Assembly (NCBI GenBank): GCA_964612675.1
Contig: CAZTDD010000083.1
Span: 1 to 31,023, forward strand
Reading direction: 5' to 3'
DNA length: 31,023 nt
Origin: CAZTDD01 sp964612675
GTDB lineage: Bacteria; Hinthialibacterota; Hinthialibacteria; Hinthialibacterales; JAKPRU01
How positions within the stretch are numbered: the first letter of the stretch is position 1; each line of letters begins with the position of its first letter. A program made the translations under genes and the position numbers. Below are positions 1 to 9,540 of this stretch, piece after piece. The notes beneath the pieces are model-generated. The model saw nothing but the letters and a program-made list of their open reading frames with translations, searched no databases and was not told the origin of the DNA.

Positions 1-550
1 ATGATTTTCGTTAAGTCCAGACAGGTGAAATTCGCCTTTCCGCAACAGGAACTAGAGAATCAGACAACCGTGCAAAGGAGAACATAATGCAACGACTTTC
101 CCGAACCGTTCTGTCGGCCTTTATTCTAGTCGCTCTCATGGGTGGGACTGTGTATGCTGCCGATAAACCCATCGCTCTGCATCCGGAGAATCCGCACTAT
201 TTTACCTGGCGTGGCGAGCCGACGATCTTGATCACATCGGGTGAACATTACGGGGCGCTGATGAATTTGGATTTCGACTACGTGCGCTACTTCGATGAAT
301 TGAAAGCGCATGGCTTGAACCATACCCGGACCTTCACAGGGGTTTACCGCGAGGACTCACAGGCCTTCAACATTACCGATAACACGCTTGCTCCCAAGCC
401 GAATCGGTATATTTGCCACTGGGCGCGCAGCGATCAACCGGGGTATGGCAACGGCGGAAACAAATTCGATTTGAGAAAGTGGGACCCCGCGTATTTCAAG
501 CGTTTGCGGGATTTTATGACCAAAGCAAACGAGCGGGGCGTCGTTGTTGA

Positions 551-762
551 CCCTAACGTTGCAAAACTGACTCCTCCTGCCAACATTTCCAAATCTCTCC
601 CCCCGTTCACGGGGGGAGTCGGAGGGGGGCATCTGGATCGCACTGCCGGTGCTTTTCTCCTCAGGTCCTCATAATATTCATAAACATCTCTTCTGGCGTT
701 TATCCATGCGACTCTCCAACGGCGTTTCCGGCCGGCCTCTTCTCGTTTTTGCAACCATAGGG
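551..762. mobile_element. 212-bp MITE-like element with terminal inverted repeats and TTGA target duplication
   Basis: The ends match as an imperfect inverted repeat: CCCTAacGTTGCAAAA from 551, and the reverse complement of the right end (to 762) reads CCCTAtgGTTGCAAAA. About 16 of the first 20 positions agree. The flanks carry a 4-bp direct repeat TTGA (547-550 and 763-766), which is a target-site duplication, because deleting the element plus one copy perfectly restores the host glycosidase frame. There is no transposase. The interior holds a G/C-run hairpin (597-618). The element is therefore non-autonomous and must have been moved by a transposase encoded elsewhere. I do not assign it to an IS family. 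Confidence 0.8.
597..618. repeat. G/C-run hairpin inside the inserted element
   Basis: CTCCCCCCG (597-605) and CGGGGGGAG (610-618) form a perfect 9-bp stem around a TTCA loop, followed by GTCGGAGGGGGG. A comparable C-run/G-run hairpin lies at the far end of the window (30937-30977), suggesting that this type of palindrome is dispersed in the genome. Confidence 0.7.
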
Positions 763-1920
763 TTGAGTTGACTTTGTTTTGTCCGATGTATAAGGACAAT
801 ATGTGGAATCTAAGTCCGATGAACGCCACAAACAATATCAATGGAATTGGCGATTGCCCACGCGAAGAAGTCTATACGATGAAATATCGGGATCTGCTTG
901 ATATCCAGCTGGATGTGACGCGCAAGATCATCCACGAACTGCGCGGCTATGACAACCTCTATTACGAAATCTGCAACGAACCGTACTTCGGTGGTGTGAC
1001 CATGGAGTGGCAGCACAAGATCGTCGACACTATCGTCGAAGCGGAAAAAGATTTTGCGGAAAAACATCTGATTTCAATGAATATCGCCAACGGGAAGAAG
1101 AAGGTCGAGAATCCACACCCAGCAGTATCCATCTTCAACTTCCATTACTGTGTGCCCCCGGACACCGTCGCGATGAATTACAACTTGAACAAAGTCATCG
1201 GTGAAAACGAAACCGGTTTTCGCGGCAAGGCCGATATACTGTATCGGACCGAGGGCTGGGATTTCCTCCTTGCGGGCGGTGCCCTGTATAACAACCTTGA
1301 CTATTCATTTACCGCCAAGCACCCCGGCGGAACCTTCCGCGATTACAAATCGCCTGGTGGTGGCAGCGTGGAGCTTCGTGAACAACTCGGCATCCTCAAA
1401 CGCTTCCTCTATAATTTTGATTTCGTTCATATGAAGCCGAAGAATTCTGTTATTCGAAATGTATCGCCGAAACTGACCGCCGGCGCGCTCGTCAACCCCG
1501 GGAAGGAATATGCCGTTTATCTTCATGTCCCGTTGCCGAAAAAGCCGAAAGATCTTCAGGAACGTCAGCGGGATAACATCAACGCGACTATCACGCTGAG
1601 ACTGCCTCGCGGCTCCTACGCCGCCGAGTGGATCAATACGAAGACGGGTAAAATGGAAAAGCGTGAAAAGTTTGACCATGCGGATGGGAATAAACAACTT
1701 CATTCTCCACAGTTTGATAATGACGTTGCTCTCCGCTTGAGCCGGACGAGCTGATCCGAACCGAGTGGCGATACGGCGAAGGTGAATCGAGGATGAGGGA
1801 AGTGTGTACTTCAGAATCTTCTGATCGCTTCGCGGAACGAAAGGTTTACGCATCCGCTAGAGAAACATGTTAATTCTCGATAAAGTAGAGTGAATAACCA
1901 ATCCAATAAGGAGAAGTCCT

Positions 1921-3264
1921 ATGAATCGGAAGACCGTGACTCGTCGCAATTTCATTCGCCAAAGCCTTGTTGCCGGAGGAGGGTTGATGATCCTCAATAG
2001 CGGCACAGCCTTTGGAGCAAACAATCGGTTAAATATTGCGTTGATCGGTGCGTATGGACGTGCAAGGGCGCACTATGAAACGCTCAAAGGCGAAAACGTC
2101 CTCGCCGTTTGTGATGTTAACGAGAAAAGCATCTCGCACGCACTCAAAGAATTCCCGAAGGCAAAAGTCTATAAAGATTGGCGGGAGTGTCTTGATCATC
2201 CGGGCCTCGACGCGGTGTTGTGTTGTACAACCGATTTCACGCATTCATTCATTTCAAACTGGGCTCTCAATCGGGACTATCATATCTACATGGAGAAACC
2301 CCTGGCCATCACAGTCAAGGAAGCGCGCACAGTGCGAGAAAACTATCTGCCCAGGAAGAACAAACTTGCTACACAGGTTGGTATGCAGCGTCACGCTTAC
2401 CCCAATTTCAACCGCCTGCGCGAGGCTGTCCATGACGGTGCTATCGGCGAACTCAAGGAGGTTTGCGCCTGGGGCAACCGACAGATTCGCAAGGACGGAT
2501 ATTATGCTGAAGAGAAACCGATTCCGCCACACATCAATTGGGATCTCTGGCTTGGACCTTCCCCGTATCATCCGTACAGCTCGAAATACTTTGACGCAGG
2601 TCCCGGTGCGGGCTGTCTGCAGTGGAATATGTTTTGGGATTTCGGAATCGGTCAGATGGGCGACATGGGCAGCCACACCATGGATATCATTTGGAACGTG
2701 ATTGACGCCGAATTGCCGGAAGACGTCAAATCAAGCTCCCCCGAGGCTTTTGATCCGGAGGTTACTCCAGTCGAATTGACCAGCACTTATATGTTCCCGG
2801 CGAATGACTGGCGCGACGAGATTCGTGTCACGTGGTACCAGGGCGGAGCGATGCCGGAGTCGCCTTCCGGATGGGTCGACCTGAACAAGGTTGGCCACGG
2901 TGCCATGTTCAAGGGCGACAAAGGCGTCATTGTCACGGGCTTCAGGGATCACCTGATTATCCCGAACCGCGACATCGACAACATGTCTCATTTCGATCCG
3001 CGTCCGGCGGATGAGGCGATTCCTGACCTGGGGCACTTCCAGACACAATGGATAAAGGGCTGCAAGAACGGCAATCCGGCCGACACCGCCTGTAATTTTG
3101 AATATAGCGCCAACATGATTGAGACGATGTGTCTCGGCCTCGTCGCCTTCCGTGCGAAAGAGAAACTCGAATATGACAGCGAACGCGGTGTTGTTACCAA
3201 TGTTGCCAGCGCCAACGAGTACCTGACAAAACCGTATCGCGATGGCTGGACGATGAACGGATAG
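1921..3264 (+). CDS. Tat-exported Gfo/Idh/MocA family oxidoreductase
   Basis: A 447-residue protein starting at an ATG preceded by AAGGAG (1908-1913). The N-terminus is a twin-arginine signal (TRRNFIRQSL, residues 8-17, then a hydrophobic stretch to about 32), so the folded enzyme is probably exported. A Rossmann NAD(P)-binding segment begins at LNIALIGAYGRA (37-48). Its glycine motif is slightly altered from GxGxxG. The family's EKP motif is present in YMEKPLAIT (about 124-132), with the lysine expected to act in catalysis. The C-terminal alpha/beta domain contains the GDMGSHTMDI motif typical of these planctomycete-like paralogues. Family members oxidise or reduce sugars or inositols at the expense of NAD(P); the substrate cannot be told here. 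It lies 166 bp downstream of the broken glycosidase. Confidence 0.9.
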   Translation: MNRKTVTRRNFIRQSLVAGGGLMILNSGTAFGANNRLNIALIGAYGRARAHYETLKGENVLAVCDVNEKSISHALKEFPKAKVYKDWRECLDHPGLDAVLCCTTDFTHSFISNWALNRDYHIYMEKPLAITVKEARTVRENYLPRKNKLATQVGMQRHAYPNFNRLREAVHDGAIGELKEVCAWGNRQIRKDGYYAEEKPIPPHINWDLWLGPSPYHPYSSKYFDAGPGAGCLQWNMFWDFGIGQMGDMGSHTMDIIWNVIDAELPEDVKSSSPEAFDPEVTPVELTSTYMFPANDWRDEIRVTWYQGGAMPESPSGWVDLNKVGHGAMFKGDKGVIVTGFRDHLIIPNRDIDNMSHFDPRPADEAIPDLGHFQTQWIKGCKNGNPADTACNFEYSANMIETMCLGLVAFRAKEKLEYDSERGVVTNVASANEYLTKPYRDGWTMNG

Positions 3265-3665
3265 CCGCGAACCGTTGACCGGCGGCGCTGGTGAGTCTAA
3301 AAGGACGGCTTCTCGACGGGTAATGAACGGCCCTGGTTGCTTAACAATCAGGGCCGCGAAGCCACAAGAGGAATACTTGCCTTTCTCAGGAGGAAAGAGG
3401 TACGGTCCCTTGTGCGTGACGCATGGAGAATGTCGGCGCACAGCAAAGATCAGCTAATCAGGAGCGCGTTTTCTCCGAACGCGGCGGTCAAAACGAATGG
3501 TGTCCGGCTGATGAGAGAAGAAAAGTATATGCACTGACAGCAGCTCCGCAATCACGACCGGTACGCTGTTGCCGAACATCAAACGGGAGGCCGCCGCAGA
3601 AAGGCTCCCAGTGTCGCCGACCGAGAGTGTAGCCCCACCGGCAATAAACTGAGAATAGTCGCCTG
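3265..3665. other. 401-bp intergenic region without a recognisable gene
   Basis: Apart from the hairpin at 3328-3356, I see no convincing gene. Short overlapping ORFs exist, but they have no ribosome sites and no recognisable motifs. The G/C-rich stretch 3575-3650, just before the histidine kinase, has several short complementary pieces and could be a structured leader. It does not match the conserved cores of the cobalamin or cyclic-di-GMP riboswitches that I looked for. Confidence 0.5.
3328..3356 (+). terminator. Strong hairpin after the oxidoreductase gene (possible terminator, no T-run)
   Basis: CGGCCCTGGTTG (3328-3339) pairs with CAATCAGGGCCG (3345-3356), giving a 12-bp stem with one G-U pair around a 5-nt loop. 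It starts about 60 bp after the stop codon at 3264. No T-tract follows, so it may be a transcript-end stabiliser or part of a repeat rather than an intrinsic terminator. Confidence 0.45.
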
Positions 3666-4946
3666 ATGAATAATTACAACACCCGGATAATTGTTGATGG
3701 TTGGAAGAGCGCAGTGCCGGCGGCGGACGAGCGGGAGCGCCTGCAGGCGCTTTACAACCTCTCCATTCTGGATACCGAGGTTGAAGAGTCTTTTGATGCG
3801 GTGACTCGCATTACCGCGAGATATCTCCATGTACCAATTTGCCTCGTCTCCCTAGTCGATGAAAATCGTCAATGGTTCAAATCCTGCTTTGGGATCGATG
3901 TGAGTGAAACGCCCAGAGACGTTTCATTTTGCGCGCATGCAATTCATGGGGACGAGATACTCGTAATCAACAATGCGCTTCATGATGATCGATTTCGCAA
4001 CAATCCGTTAGTACAACAAGCCCCCTATATCCGTTTTTATGCAGGCTCTCCGCTTGTGTCGAAGGAAGGATATAAACTCGGCACCTTGTGTGCCATCTCA
4101 GGTGAACCACGCGAAGGTTTAAGAGAGGAAGAACGCGTCTTCTTGCGTTCTATGGCGTCCATTGTTTCTACTCTGCTTGAAAGTCGTAACGCTCTACTGA
4201 ATCAGGAGCATCTGAATGAACAACTTCATAAGGCCAAAGAAGAAGCGGAGAACGCCAATCAAGCCAAAAGCGACTTTCTGGCCCAGATGAGCCATGAATT
4301 GCGTACCCCACTCAATTCGATTATCGGTTTCTCTAACGTGTTGATTAAAACACTCCGGGGTTCAATTCGCGAAAAAGATATGATGTTTATTGAGCGGATC
4401 GCTGAAAATGGTAAACACCTGTTAGGGCTGATTAACGACATTCTCGATCTCTCCAAAGTAGAAGCCGGACGCGTTGACCTCGAAAATACGCAAGTAGACG
4501 TAATTCAATTGATACAAGATGTCTGTGTTCAAATGGAACCGCAGCGAAGAGAAAAATCCATCGATCTAATTAAAGAACTGCCGATATCGACAAATTCGAT
4601 GGAAACCGACAAAGTGAGATTGAAACAAGTCCTGATGAATTTGCTCGGAAATGCCATGAAATTCACGGATGAAGGCGCAGTCACTGTTCGGCTCGTCACT
4701 GACAATCGCAACGATCCGCTTCAATTAGATATAATAGACACGGGAATTGGCATTGCCGAAGACAAGTTGAGCAGCATTTGTGACCCGTTCCACCAAGCCG
4801 AAATCGGGACCACGCGCAAGTACGGAGGAACGGGGTTGGGTCTGGCGATCTCGAAATCGTTGTGCGAACTGATGGGATACTGCCTATCTGTCCGAAGCAC
4901 GATCGGGCAAGGTTCGGTATTTACAATACATTTTCGACCAGTGTGA
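3666..4946 (+). CDS. GAF-domain sensor histidine kinase
   Basis: A 426-residue soluble sensor kinase with no membrane segments. A GAF domain covers about residues 30-170 (LDTEVEESFDAVTRIT through GSPLVSKEGYKLGTLCAISGEPR). A short coiled coil follows (about 178-205), then the HisKA dimerisation/phosphoacceptor domain with H-box MSHELRTPLNSIIGF (His210). The HATPase domain has N-box LMNLLGNAMKF (Asn329), G1 box DTGIGI (358-363) and G2 box GGTGLGLAIS (387-396). All key residues are present, so it should be active. There is no attached receiver and no adjacent response-regulator gene, so the partner must be elsewhere. No clear Shine-Dalgarno precedes the ATG. It converges with the prepilin-like gene. 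Confidence 0.92.
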   Translation: MNNYNTRIIVDGWKSAVPAADERERLQALYNLSILDTEVEESFDAVTRITARYLHVPICLVSLVDENRQWFKSCFGIDVSETPRDVSFCAHAIHGDEILVINNALHDDRFRNNPLVQQAPYIRFYAGSPLVSKEGYKLGTLCAISGEPREGLREEERVFLRSMASIVSTLLESRNALLNQEHLNEQLHKAKEEAENANQAKSDFLAQMSHELRTPLNSIIGFSNVLIKTLRGSIREKDMMFIERIAENGKHLLGLINDILDLSKVEAGRVDLENTQVDVIQLIQDVCVQMEPQRREKSIDLIKELPISTNSMETDKVRLKQVLMNLLGNAMKFTDEGAVTVRLVTDNRNDPLQLDIIDTGIGIAEDKLSSICDPFHQAEIGTTRKYGGTGLGLAISKSLCELMGYCLSVRSTIGQGSVFTIHFRPV

Positions 4947-5069
4947 TGAAAACCCAACAATGGTAAATGCGTTACCGAAAGACGGTCGTGAAAAAAGCAG
5001 GGACGTTGACGGAATTCACGGGCTAGGCCGATATGATCGACTCGCGGCGTTGACCGACTGGAGAAGTCG

Positions 5070-5708
5070 TCAAAAAGTGACCACTGTCTCCATATGTTTG
5101 AATCGGGCGGCGGGTGGGCCTTCGCGGAGAACCTGCGCACGCCAAATGTCTCCTTTCGAGGATGCGCCGTTCGATGGGTTGTAGGGGCTACCCCAATCCC
5201 CGTGACTGCCGTCCGGACCGGCAGCGAAGATCATCCAGTAATATCCTGTCATTTCGCCGCTCGATACATTGGAACATTTGTGATCTTCGTAACCGTAAAA
5301 CATTCCAGCCGCGAAGGGATCGACCGGAATACCGCTGATATAACTGATGGGAGTGGTTAGGAGCGCCCAGATCTGTCCGTTGAAATGCTGATCGTCAATA
5401 CCGATACAGATTCTTCCCGGCACGCTCGAACACTTAACACCGAAGAAATGTGCGCCGCCTGGAAAACAGGATTCTCGTGGATAGTTCGTCATATCGCAAT
5501 CGTTTCCGTCAATTATCCAGAGATTTGTGTCCATGTGCCGGACCCGATTCTGTTTATCCAACATATTTAAATCGGCGAAAGAGCGAGCGGCTTTCGCCCG
5601 AACCTGTGCGTTTAGAAAATTCGGCACGGCGATGGCCGCCAGGATGCCGATAATGGCGACGACGATAAGAAGTTCGATTAAGGTAAAAGCTCGGGACGAT
5701 TGATTCAC
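5070..5708 (-). CDS. Type IV prepilin-like protein (N-terminal cleavage/methylation domain)
   Basis: A protein of about 212 residues with a class III signal. The short leader MNQSSRA is followed by FTLIELLIVVAIIGILAAIA, with the conserved Glu at mature position 5 and Ala rather than Gly before the cleavage site. Prepilin peptidase would cut before the Phe, and the hydrophobic helix would pack into a pilus or type II secretion pseudopilus. The C-terminal region is globular and Cys-containing and ends in a DWGSPYNPSNG...GDIWR segment, typical of families amplified in Planctomycetota-like genomes. I prefer the GTG at 5706-5708, because GAGGAG (5715-5720) lies 6 nt upstream of it but directly abuts the ATG at 5712-5714. 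It has its own promoter candidate and stands alone, so it is more likely a minor pseudopilin-like secreted protein than a pilus operon member. Confidence 0.85.
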   Translation of the reverse strand: MNQSSRAFTLIELLIVVAIIGILAAIAVPNFLNAQVRAKAARSFADLNMLDKQNRVRHMDTNLWIIDGNDCDMTNYPRESCFPGGAHFFGVKCSSVPGRICIGIDDQHFNGQIWALLTTPISYISGIPVDPFAAGMFYGYEDHKCSNVSSGEMTGYYWMIFAAGPDGSHGDWGSPYNPSNGASSKGDIWRAQVLREGPPAARFKHMETVVTF

Positions 5709-5759
5709 ACACATCTCCTCTGGATTCCTGTTGGAAAATCACAATGCGTTCACTTCGTC

Positions 5760-5789
5760 ATCATAATAAAGACTCTAAAGCCAGGTCAA
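5760..5789 (-). promoter_or_regulatory. Sigma70-type promoter for the prepilin-like gene
   Basis: On the minus strand, TTGACC (5784-5789) and TATGAT (5760-5765) are separated by 18 bp, close to the TTGACA/TATAAT consensus. Transcription would begin near 5753, giving a leader of roughly 45 nt before the chosen GTG start. This is sequence inspection only. Confidence 0.55.
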
Positions 5790-5942
5790 TTGTCATCCCT
5801 CAAGGATCAACAATCGGAAAGAACTCTTGGCCGACGAGGAAAAACAACGCGCACTTGACCACCGGATGACTGTTCGAGCACTTTCATAGTAAGAATGACA
5901 TACACGAAGTGTAGACCATGTAGTCTGACGATGTCTTCTTGC

Positions 5943-7706
5943 TCAACCGGTCCCAATCTGAATGACAATCACCCAGTCCTCATCGGACGGGTTTGGGCGG
6001 GAAGGTATTCTCCCCTTCTTAAGAATGAATGAACCATCCTTTTTAACCCAGGCACCGGTGCGCGGATTATACCATCTTCCAGTGAGTTTTTTATCTCTGA
6101 ATGTTTCTGATAACGCGATTCCTCGACCCTCATTCCCACGGGGAATATATACAATCCACAATTTACCGGGAACGGCCGCCGCGTGGGGCGGAGAAATATC
6201 TTTACTTGTTGGAGTTGGGCACGGTTTCCCGTCGACGAGCAGATCTTCCCTCTTCGGTTCGAGACGCCACCAATCGATCGAGGTTAGCAGGGCTTTAACA
6301 TGTTTCAGCATTGTGACTCCCTCGAACTCGATAGCCTGCTTCCAGGGCACAACATCTCTTGTCTTCTTCCCGGGTTCGCCGTGCGGATCATCGGGATCAT
6401 AAAACTGCCAGATTCCAAAGGCACCGTATCCGAAACCGGCGCACCCACTCAAATACGCGGTCCAGGCTTCCCAACGTGTGGTATACGCGCCATCCGAATC
6501 GCTTGCTCTCTCGTAATAAGTTTCTGAGCAAAAAACCGGTTTGGTGGGGACCAATGCACGATTCTCCTTCGCACGAACGACAATATTATAAAGCCTATCG
6601 ATACTTTGACCGGTTTGTAGCCAATGATGATCGAGCCAAGTTTCCTCGTGAAATGGACGGGAGGACTGTACGTTATGTGGTGGGTCCCAGTCTGTGCGCC
6701 CGCTGGGATGGATGGAAAGAGGGTGCCGGTATGGATTGTGTTTCTGAACTTCACGACCGAGTTCGTTAATATCTTCAGCCGTCCAACCGCAGTCACGGAA
6801 ATTGTATTGATATTCTCCGGACAGAGCCCAAATGCCGTTGTAAACGCCATATCGGACCATGCAATATGAACTAACCCGTTTGGCGTCCTTTATCGTGAAT
6901 AGCGGACGATTGGTTTTCCCGAACCACGTTGTTGGGCTGGCGACAGCGAGACCCCTCTCCCAAATCGCCTGCATTCGCTTATCGAGATAATGGAAATGAT
7001 CGGGATTCAATTGGGTAAGCGAATCGTCGAAAAAAGTCTTTCCACCTTCATTTCGATGACCGGGAGAATTCGGGTAATCGCCGTACCCGTGGAAAAGCTG
7101 CATCAAAATGGTCGTAATCCCTTTGCTCTTTCGGTCGGACAAGTATTGGAAGAAAGGACCATCTTGATTGGAACCCAGGCCGCAGCGTGCCGTGTTCCCG
7201 GCCCATAGCGTGGATGCCATCAGGAAAAACGGCGTTCCGTCGGCATATTGAAAATAGCGTTTGTTCGGACTGATCGAGAGATGTCCCCGGTAATTGGGAT
7301 TCGACGCAATTTCGTCGGATGTTGGTTCCCGGACCTCGATCGTGTCGGTACAGCCGTTTAGCCCGGGATCGGTCGAGGTTGTGGCATATCTCCAGAAGCC
7401 AGGCAGTGTGGGGGCGAACCGGATTACCCACTCGCGACCGCCGTTCCAGAACGCCTCAATAGCAATGATCGATTGGCTTTCTTCATGTATGAAATTCGCT
7501 TCAACCGGGAAGGTCCACCATGGATGATCCTGTTCCGCAATAAGCGAAATATCGTACGGCCGCCACTGGGATATCGTAACAGGTTCCGCTGAATCGCCTT
7601 TCCCAGTGTAACCTTCCTGAGAGATGATTATCATTGAAAGAACAAGAAGAACGGATCTTATGTTCATAAAATAATAATTATGCCCACTTGTTCCGTCAGT
7701 CTTCAT
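5943..7706 (-). CDS. Secreted DUF5060/DUF4038 glycoside hydrolase
   Basis: A 587-residue protein. The start at 7706 has AAAGGA about 9 nt upstream, which favours it over the internal ATG at 7665-7667 that has no ribosome site. An N-terminal hydrophobic segment (about 14-30, MNIRSVLLVLSMIII) is a signal peptide or anchor. The order of domains is a DUF5060-like beta-sandwich (about 42-130), a DUF4038-type TIM barrel (about 140-480), and a C-terminal beta domain like the putative collagen-binding domain (about 490-585, ending WYNPRTGAW...). Candidate acidic residues are in ALSGEYQYN and VFCSETYYERA. Related enzymes act on plant polysaccharides such as pectic apiose or xylan side chains; the substrate here is not determinable. 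It is transcribed divergently from the next glycosidase gene. Confidence 0.82.
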   Translation of the reverse strand: MKTDGTSGHNYYFMNIRSVLLVLSMIIISQEGYTGKGDSAEPVTISQWRPYDISLIAEQDHPWWTFPVEANFIHEESQSIIAIEAFWNGGREWVIRFAPTLPGFWRYATTSTDPGLNGCTDTIEVREPTSDEIASNPNYRGHLSISPNKRYFQYADGTPFFLMASTLWAGNTARCGLGSNQDGPFFQYLSDRKSKGITTILMQLFHGYGDYPNSPGHRNEGGKTFFDDSLTQLNPDHFHYLDKRMQAIWERGLAVASPTTWFGKTNRPLFTIKDAKRVSSYCMVRYGVYNGIWALSGEYQYNFRDCGWTAEDINELGREVQKHNPYRHPLSIHPSGRTDWDPPHNVQSSRPFHEETWLDHHWLQTGQSIDRLYNIVVRAKENRALVPTKPVFCSETYYERASDSDGAYTTRWEAWTAYLSGCAGFGYGAFGIWQFYDPDDPHGEPGKKTRDVVPWKQAIEFEGVTMLKHVKALLTSIDWWRLEPKREDLLVDGKPCPTPTSKDISPPHAAAVPGKLWIVYIPRGNEGRGIALSETFRDKKLTGRWYNPRTGAWVKKDGSFILKKGRIPSRPNPSDEDWVIVIQIGTG

Positions 7707-7783
7707 TAAGTCTGTTCCTTTATCATCGATCTAGACAGCGTCGCGATTGCTGCTGACACTGGTTGTCACGGCTCGCGCACATT

Positions 7784-7813
7784 TTGGAATCGCATGCCGT
7801 AGTGTGTTACTAT
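7784..7813 (+). promoter_or_regulatory. Candidate promoter for the 7879 glycosidase gene
   Basis: TTGGAA (7784-7789) and TACTAT (7808-7813) are 18 bp apart in the divergent intergenic region and lead into the downstream gene. The -35 box is only a moderate match. Transcription would begin around 7820. Confidence 0.35.
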
Positions 7814-7878
7814 AAAGGGGTTCACACATGGGACAATGGAACCCGGCAGCGAACGCCTCGGCATTGAAAGGAAAGACA

Positions 7879-9432
7879 ATGAACTACACACGACAGCAGG
7901 ACAGCGGCAACACAGAGATGACCCTCTGGTACTTTGTACTACCATTTATCATTGTGTTAACTTGCAGCGGCTTGGTTTGCGCCCAGATCGAGGTTGACGG
8001 GCGTTACTGGAAATACGGTGGCGAGCGAGTTCTGTTGCTCGGCGGGTGGAATCACGGCCATAACCCGTTCATCGATCATGATACGGACAACGACAAAGAC
8101 AACCAGGGCGTGAGTACTGTCGAGCAAATCAAGAACGCGATGGATGAGTTGGCCTCGGCCGGCGGAAATTATCTACGATGTGTACTCGATCCAGGCATGG
8201 CAACCGGGGTGCAGGGATTTCACTTTTGTGCTCGTTCGGGGAATCACTACGATCTCGACAAGATGGAAGGTCCGTTTTGGGAACGCATCGAGATGTTTAT
8301 CGCCGAAGCGAAAAGCCGCAATATTATTGTCCAGATTGAACTGTGGGACCGATTCGATCTGATCGACAGCAGTTGGGGAGGCTGGCCGGTGAGTCCCTGG
8401 AACCCGAAAAACAACATTAACTATACCGCGGATGCGACGGGACTGAAAACAACATACCGTTCATTCCAGAACCATCCCTTTCTGCAAGGCGTTCCGGGAC
8501 ACCCCGTATATGAGGACGCATCAAGATCCAGAAAGGAGAAATACGATCTTGTCCGAGGTTATCAGGACAGATTTGTGGATAAACTCCTCTCGATCACTTT
8601 CAATTATGATAATGTCCTTTATTGCATGAATAACGAAACACACGAACATCCCGCGTGGGGACTCTATTGGATTGACTTCATCGAAAAGAAAGCAAACGTA
8701 AGGGGACAGAGTGTGGCCACAACGGACATGTTTGATGATTTGTTTGAAGCCGAAAACTCCCGGGGAGCCGAGTATATGCTCAGCCATCGGCGGCAGTATG
8801 ACTATGTTGACATATCGCAGGCCAATAGCAGGCATGCAGACGAAGCGCATTGGAATGCGGTAAACTGGTTGGTCGAAGCGGCCAAGAAGGTGGATCCCCC
8901 GTATCTGCTCCAGATGACAAAAGTTTACGGCAATGATATTGCCCTGAACGGCAAACCCTGGAGCAGATTCAAACCGGGAGATACGGACAACGCGATTGAG
9001 GAATGGTGGCGTAACCTGCTGGCCGGGGTGGCCGGAGTGCGTTTCCATCGTCCTACTGCGGGAATCGGTTTATGCGATAAATCGAAGAATTGTATTCAAG
9101 CGACAAGAAAAGTCGAGACCAAAGTAAAATTCTGGAACGTCGAGCCCAGCCCCGATCTGTTGCAAGATCGGCAGTCCGATGAAGCCTATTTGGCGGCTGA
9201 CCCAGGGGAAGCGTACATTCTCTATTTCACCAAAAACGGTGATGGATCCGTGAGCGTAAAATTGGACGATTATCCGGACACCAGATGTGAGCTCCAATGG
9301 ATCAATATCGACACAGGAAACTGGGGAAAAACGACATTGTTGTCCGGTGGCACCACCGTTACCATCGATCGTCCCGATGACTCTGCGCATTGGGTTGCGA
9401 CGATTAGCCGTTCAGAAACGCAGACTCGGTGA
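7879..9432 (+). CDS. Secreted TIM-barrel glycoside hydrolase-like protein
   Basis: About 517 residues from the ATG at 7879, chosen because AAAGGA ends 7-8 nt before it; the frame stays open upstream to 7828. A signal peptide (FVLPFIIVLTCSGLVCA) ends before QIEVDGRYW. The opening WKYGGERVLLLGGWNHG and the barrel strands (GGNYLRCVLDP, IIVQIELWDRFD, VLYCMNNETHEHP) fit a clan-A glycosidase barrel like those of the cellulase/DUF4038 group. NETHEHP supplies a candidate acid/base glutamate. The likely nucleophile is not obvious: the later strand reads YLLQMTKVYGND, with no Glu in the usual place. The last about 90 residues form a beta domain. Activity is therefore plausible but not certain. The sulfatase gene follows 108 bp downstream in the same direction. 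Confidence 0.75.
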   Translation: MNYTRQQDSGNTEMTLWYFVLPFIIVLTCSGLVCAQIEVDGRYWKYGGERVLLLGGWNHGHNPFIDHDTDNDKDNQGVSTVEQIKNAMDELASAGGNYLRCVLDPGMATGVQGFHFCARSGNHYDLDKMEGPFWERIEMFIAEAKSRNIIVQIELWDRFDLIDSSWGGWPVSPWNPKNNINYTADATGLKTTYRSFQNHPFLQGVPGHPVYEDASRSRKEKYDLVRGYQDRFVDKLLSITFNYDNVLYCMNNETHEHPAWGLYWIDFIEKKANVRGQSVATTDMFDDLFEAENSRGAEYMLSHRRQYDYVDISQANSRHADEAHWNAVNWLVEAAKKVDPPYLLQMTKVYGNDIALNGKPWSRFKPGDTDNAIEEWWRNLLAGVAGVRFHRPTAGIGLCDKSKNCIQATRKVETKVKFWNVEPSPDLLQDRQSDEAYLAADPGEAYILYFTKNGDGSVSVKLDDYPDTRCELQWINIDTGNWGKTTLLSGGTTVTIDRPDDSAHWVATISRSETQTR

Positions 9433-9540
9433 TTTGCAGTCCCGGGTTGAGTTTCTCATTGGTCTACGCAACGATAGACAGAATAGATGTAGGCATCCAA
9501 AGGAAATTCTCTGGGGTTCCTGATAGGAGAGCTGCTCGAT

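Larger units (their letters stand above)
87..1754 (+). pseudogene. Secreted cellulase-like glycoside hydrolase, split by an inserted element
   Basis: Two same-frame ORFs (87-674 and 768-1754) are halves of one secreted clan-A (cellulase-like) TIM-barrel glycoside hydrolase. The first half has a Sec signal peptide (residues 1-24, ending VYAA) and an AAAGGAG ribosome site 6 nt before the ATG. Removing the inserted element and one copy of its 4-bp target duplication (216 bp in all) rejoins the frame exactly as GVVVELTLFCPMY and restores about 483 residues. Candidate catalytic glutamates are in YYEICNEPYFGG (acid/base, the NEP motif) and GENETGF (nucleophile). The C-terminal portion is beta-rich. 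The insert brings an in-frame TAA at 672-674, so only a truncated N-terminal third would be made. The second half has no evident ribosome site. Substrate is unknown. A Gfo/Idh/MocA gene follows. Confidence 0.85.

Noticed and set aside
434..841. 135-residue minus-strand ORF across the inserted element
   Set aside because: It crosses both borders of the element and runs antisense to the glycosidase on each side. It has no ribosome site, and its proline/glycine part simply reads the G/C-run hairpin.
3560..3660. Possible riboswitch before the GAF histidine kinase
   Set aside because: The G/C-rich stretch has short complementary pieces, but the conserved cores of cobalamin and cyclic-di-GMP riboswitches are not there, and a kinase gene gives no metabolite hint.
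4960..5653. Plus-strand ORFs opposite the prepilin-like gene
   Set aside because: They are antisense shadows. The minus strand has a prepilin signal, a ribosome site and a promoter candidate.
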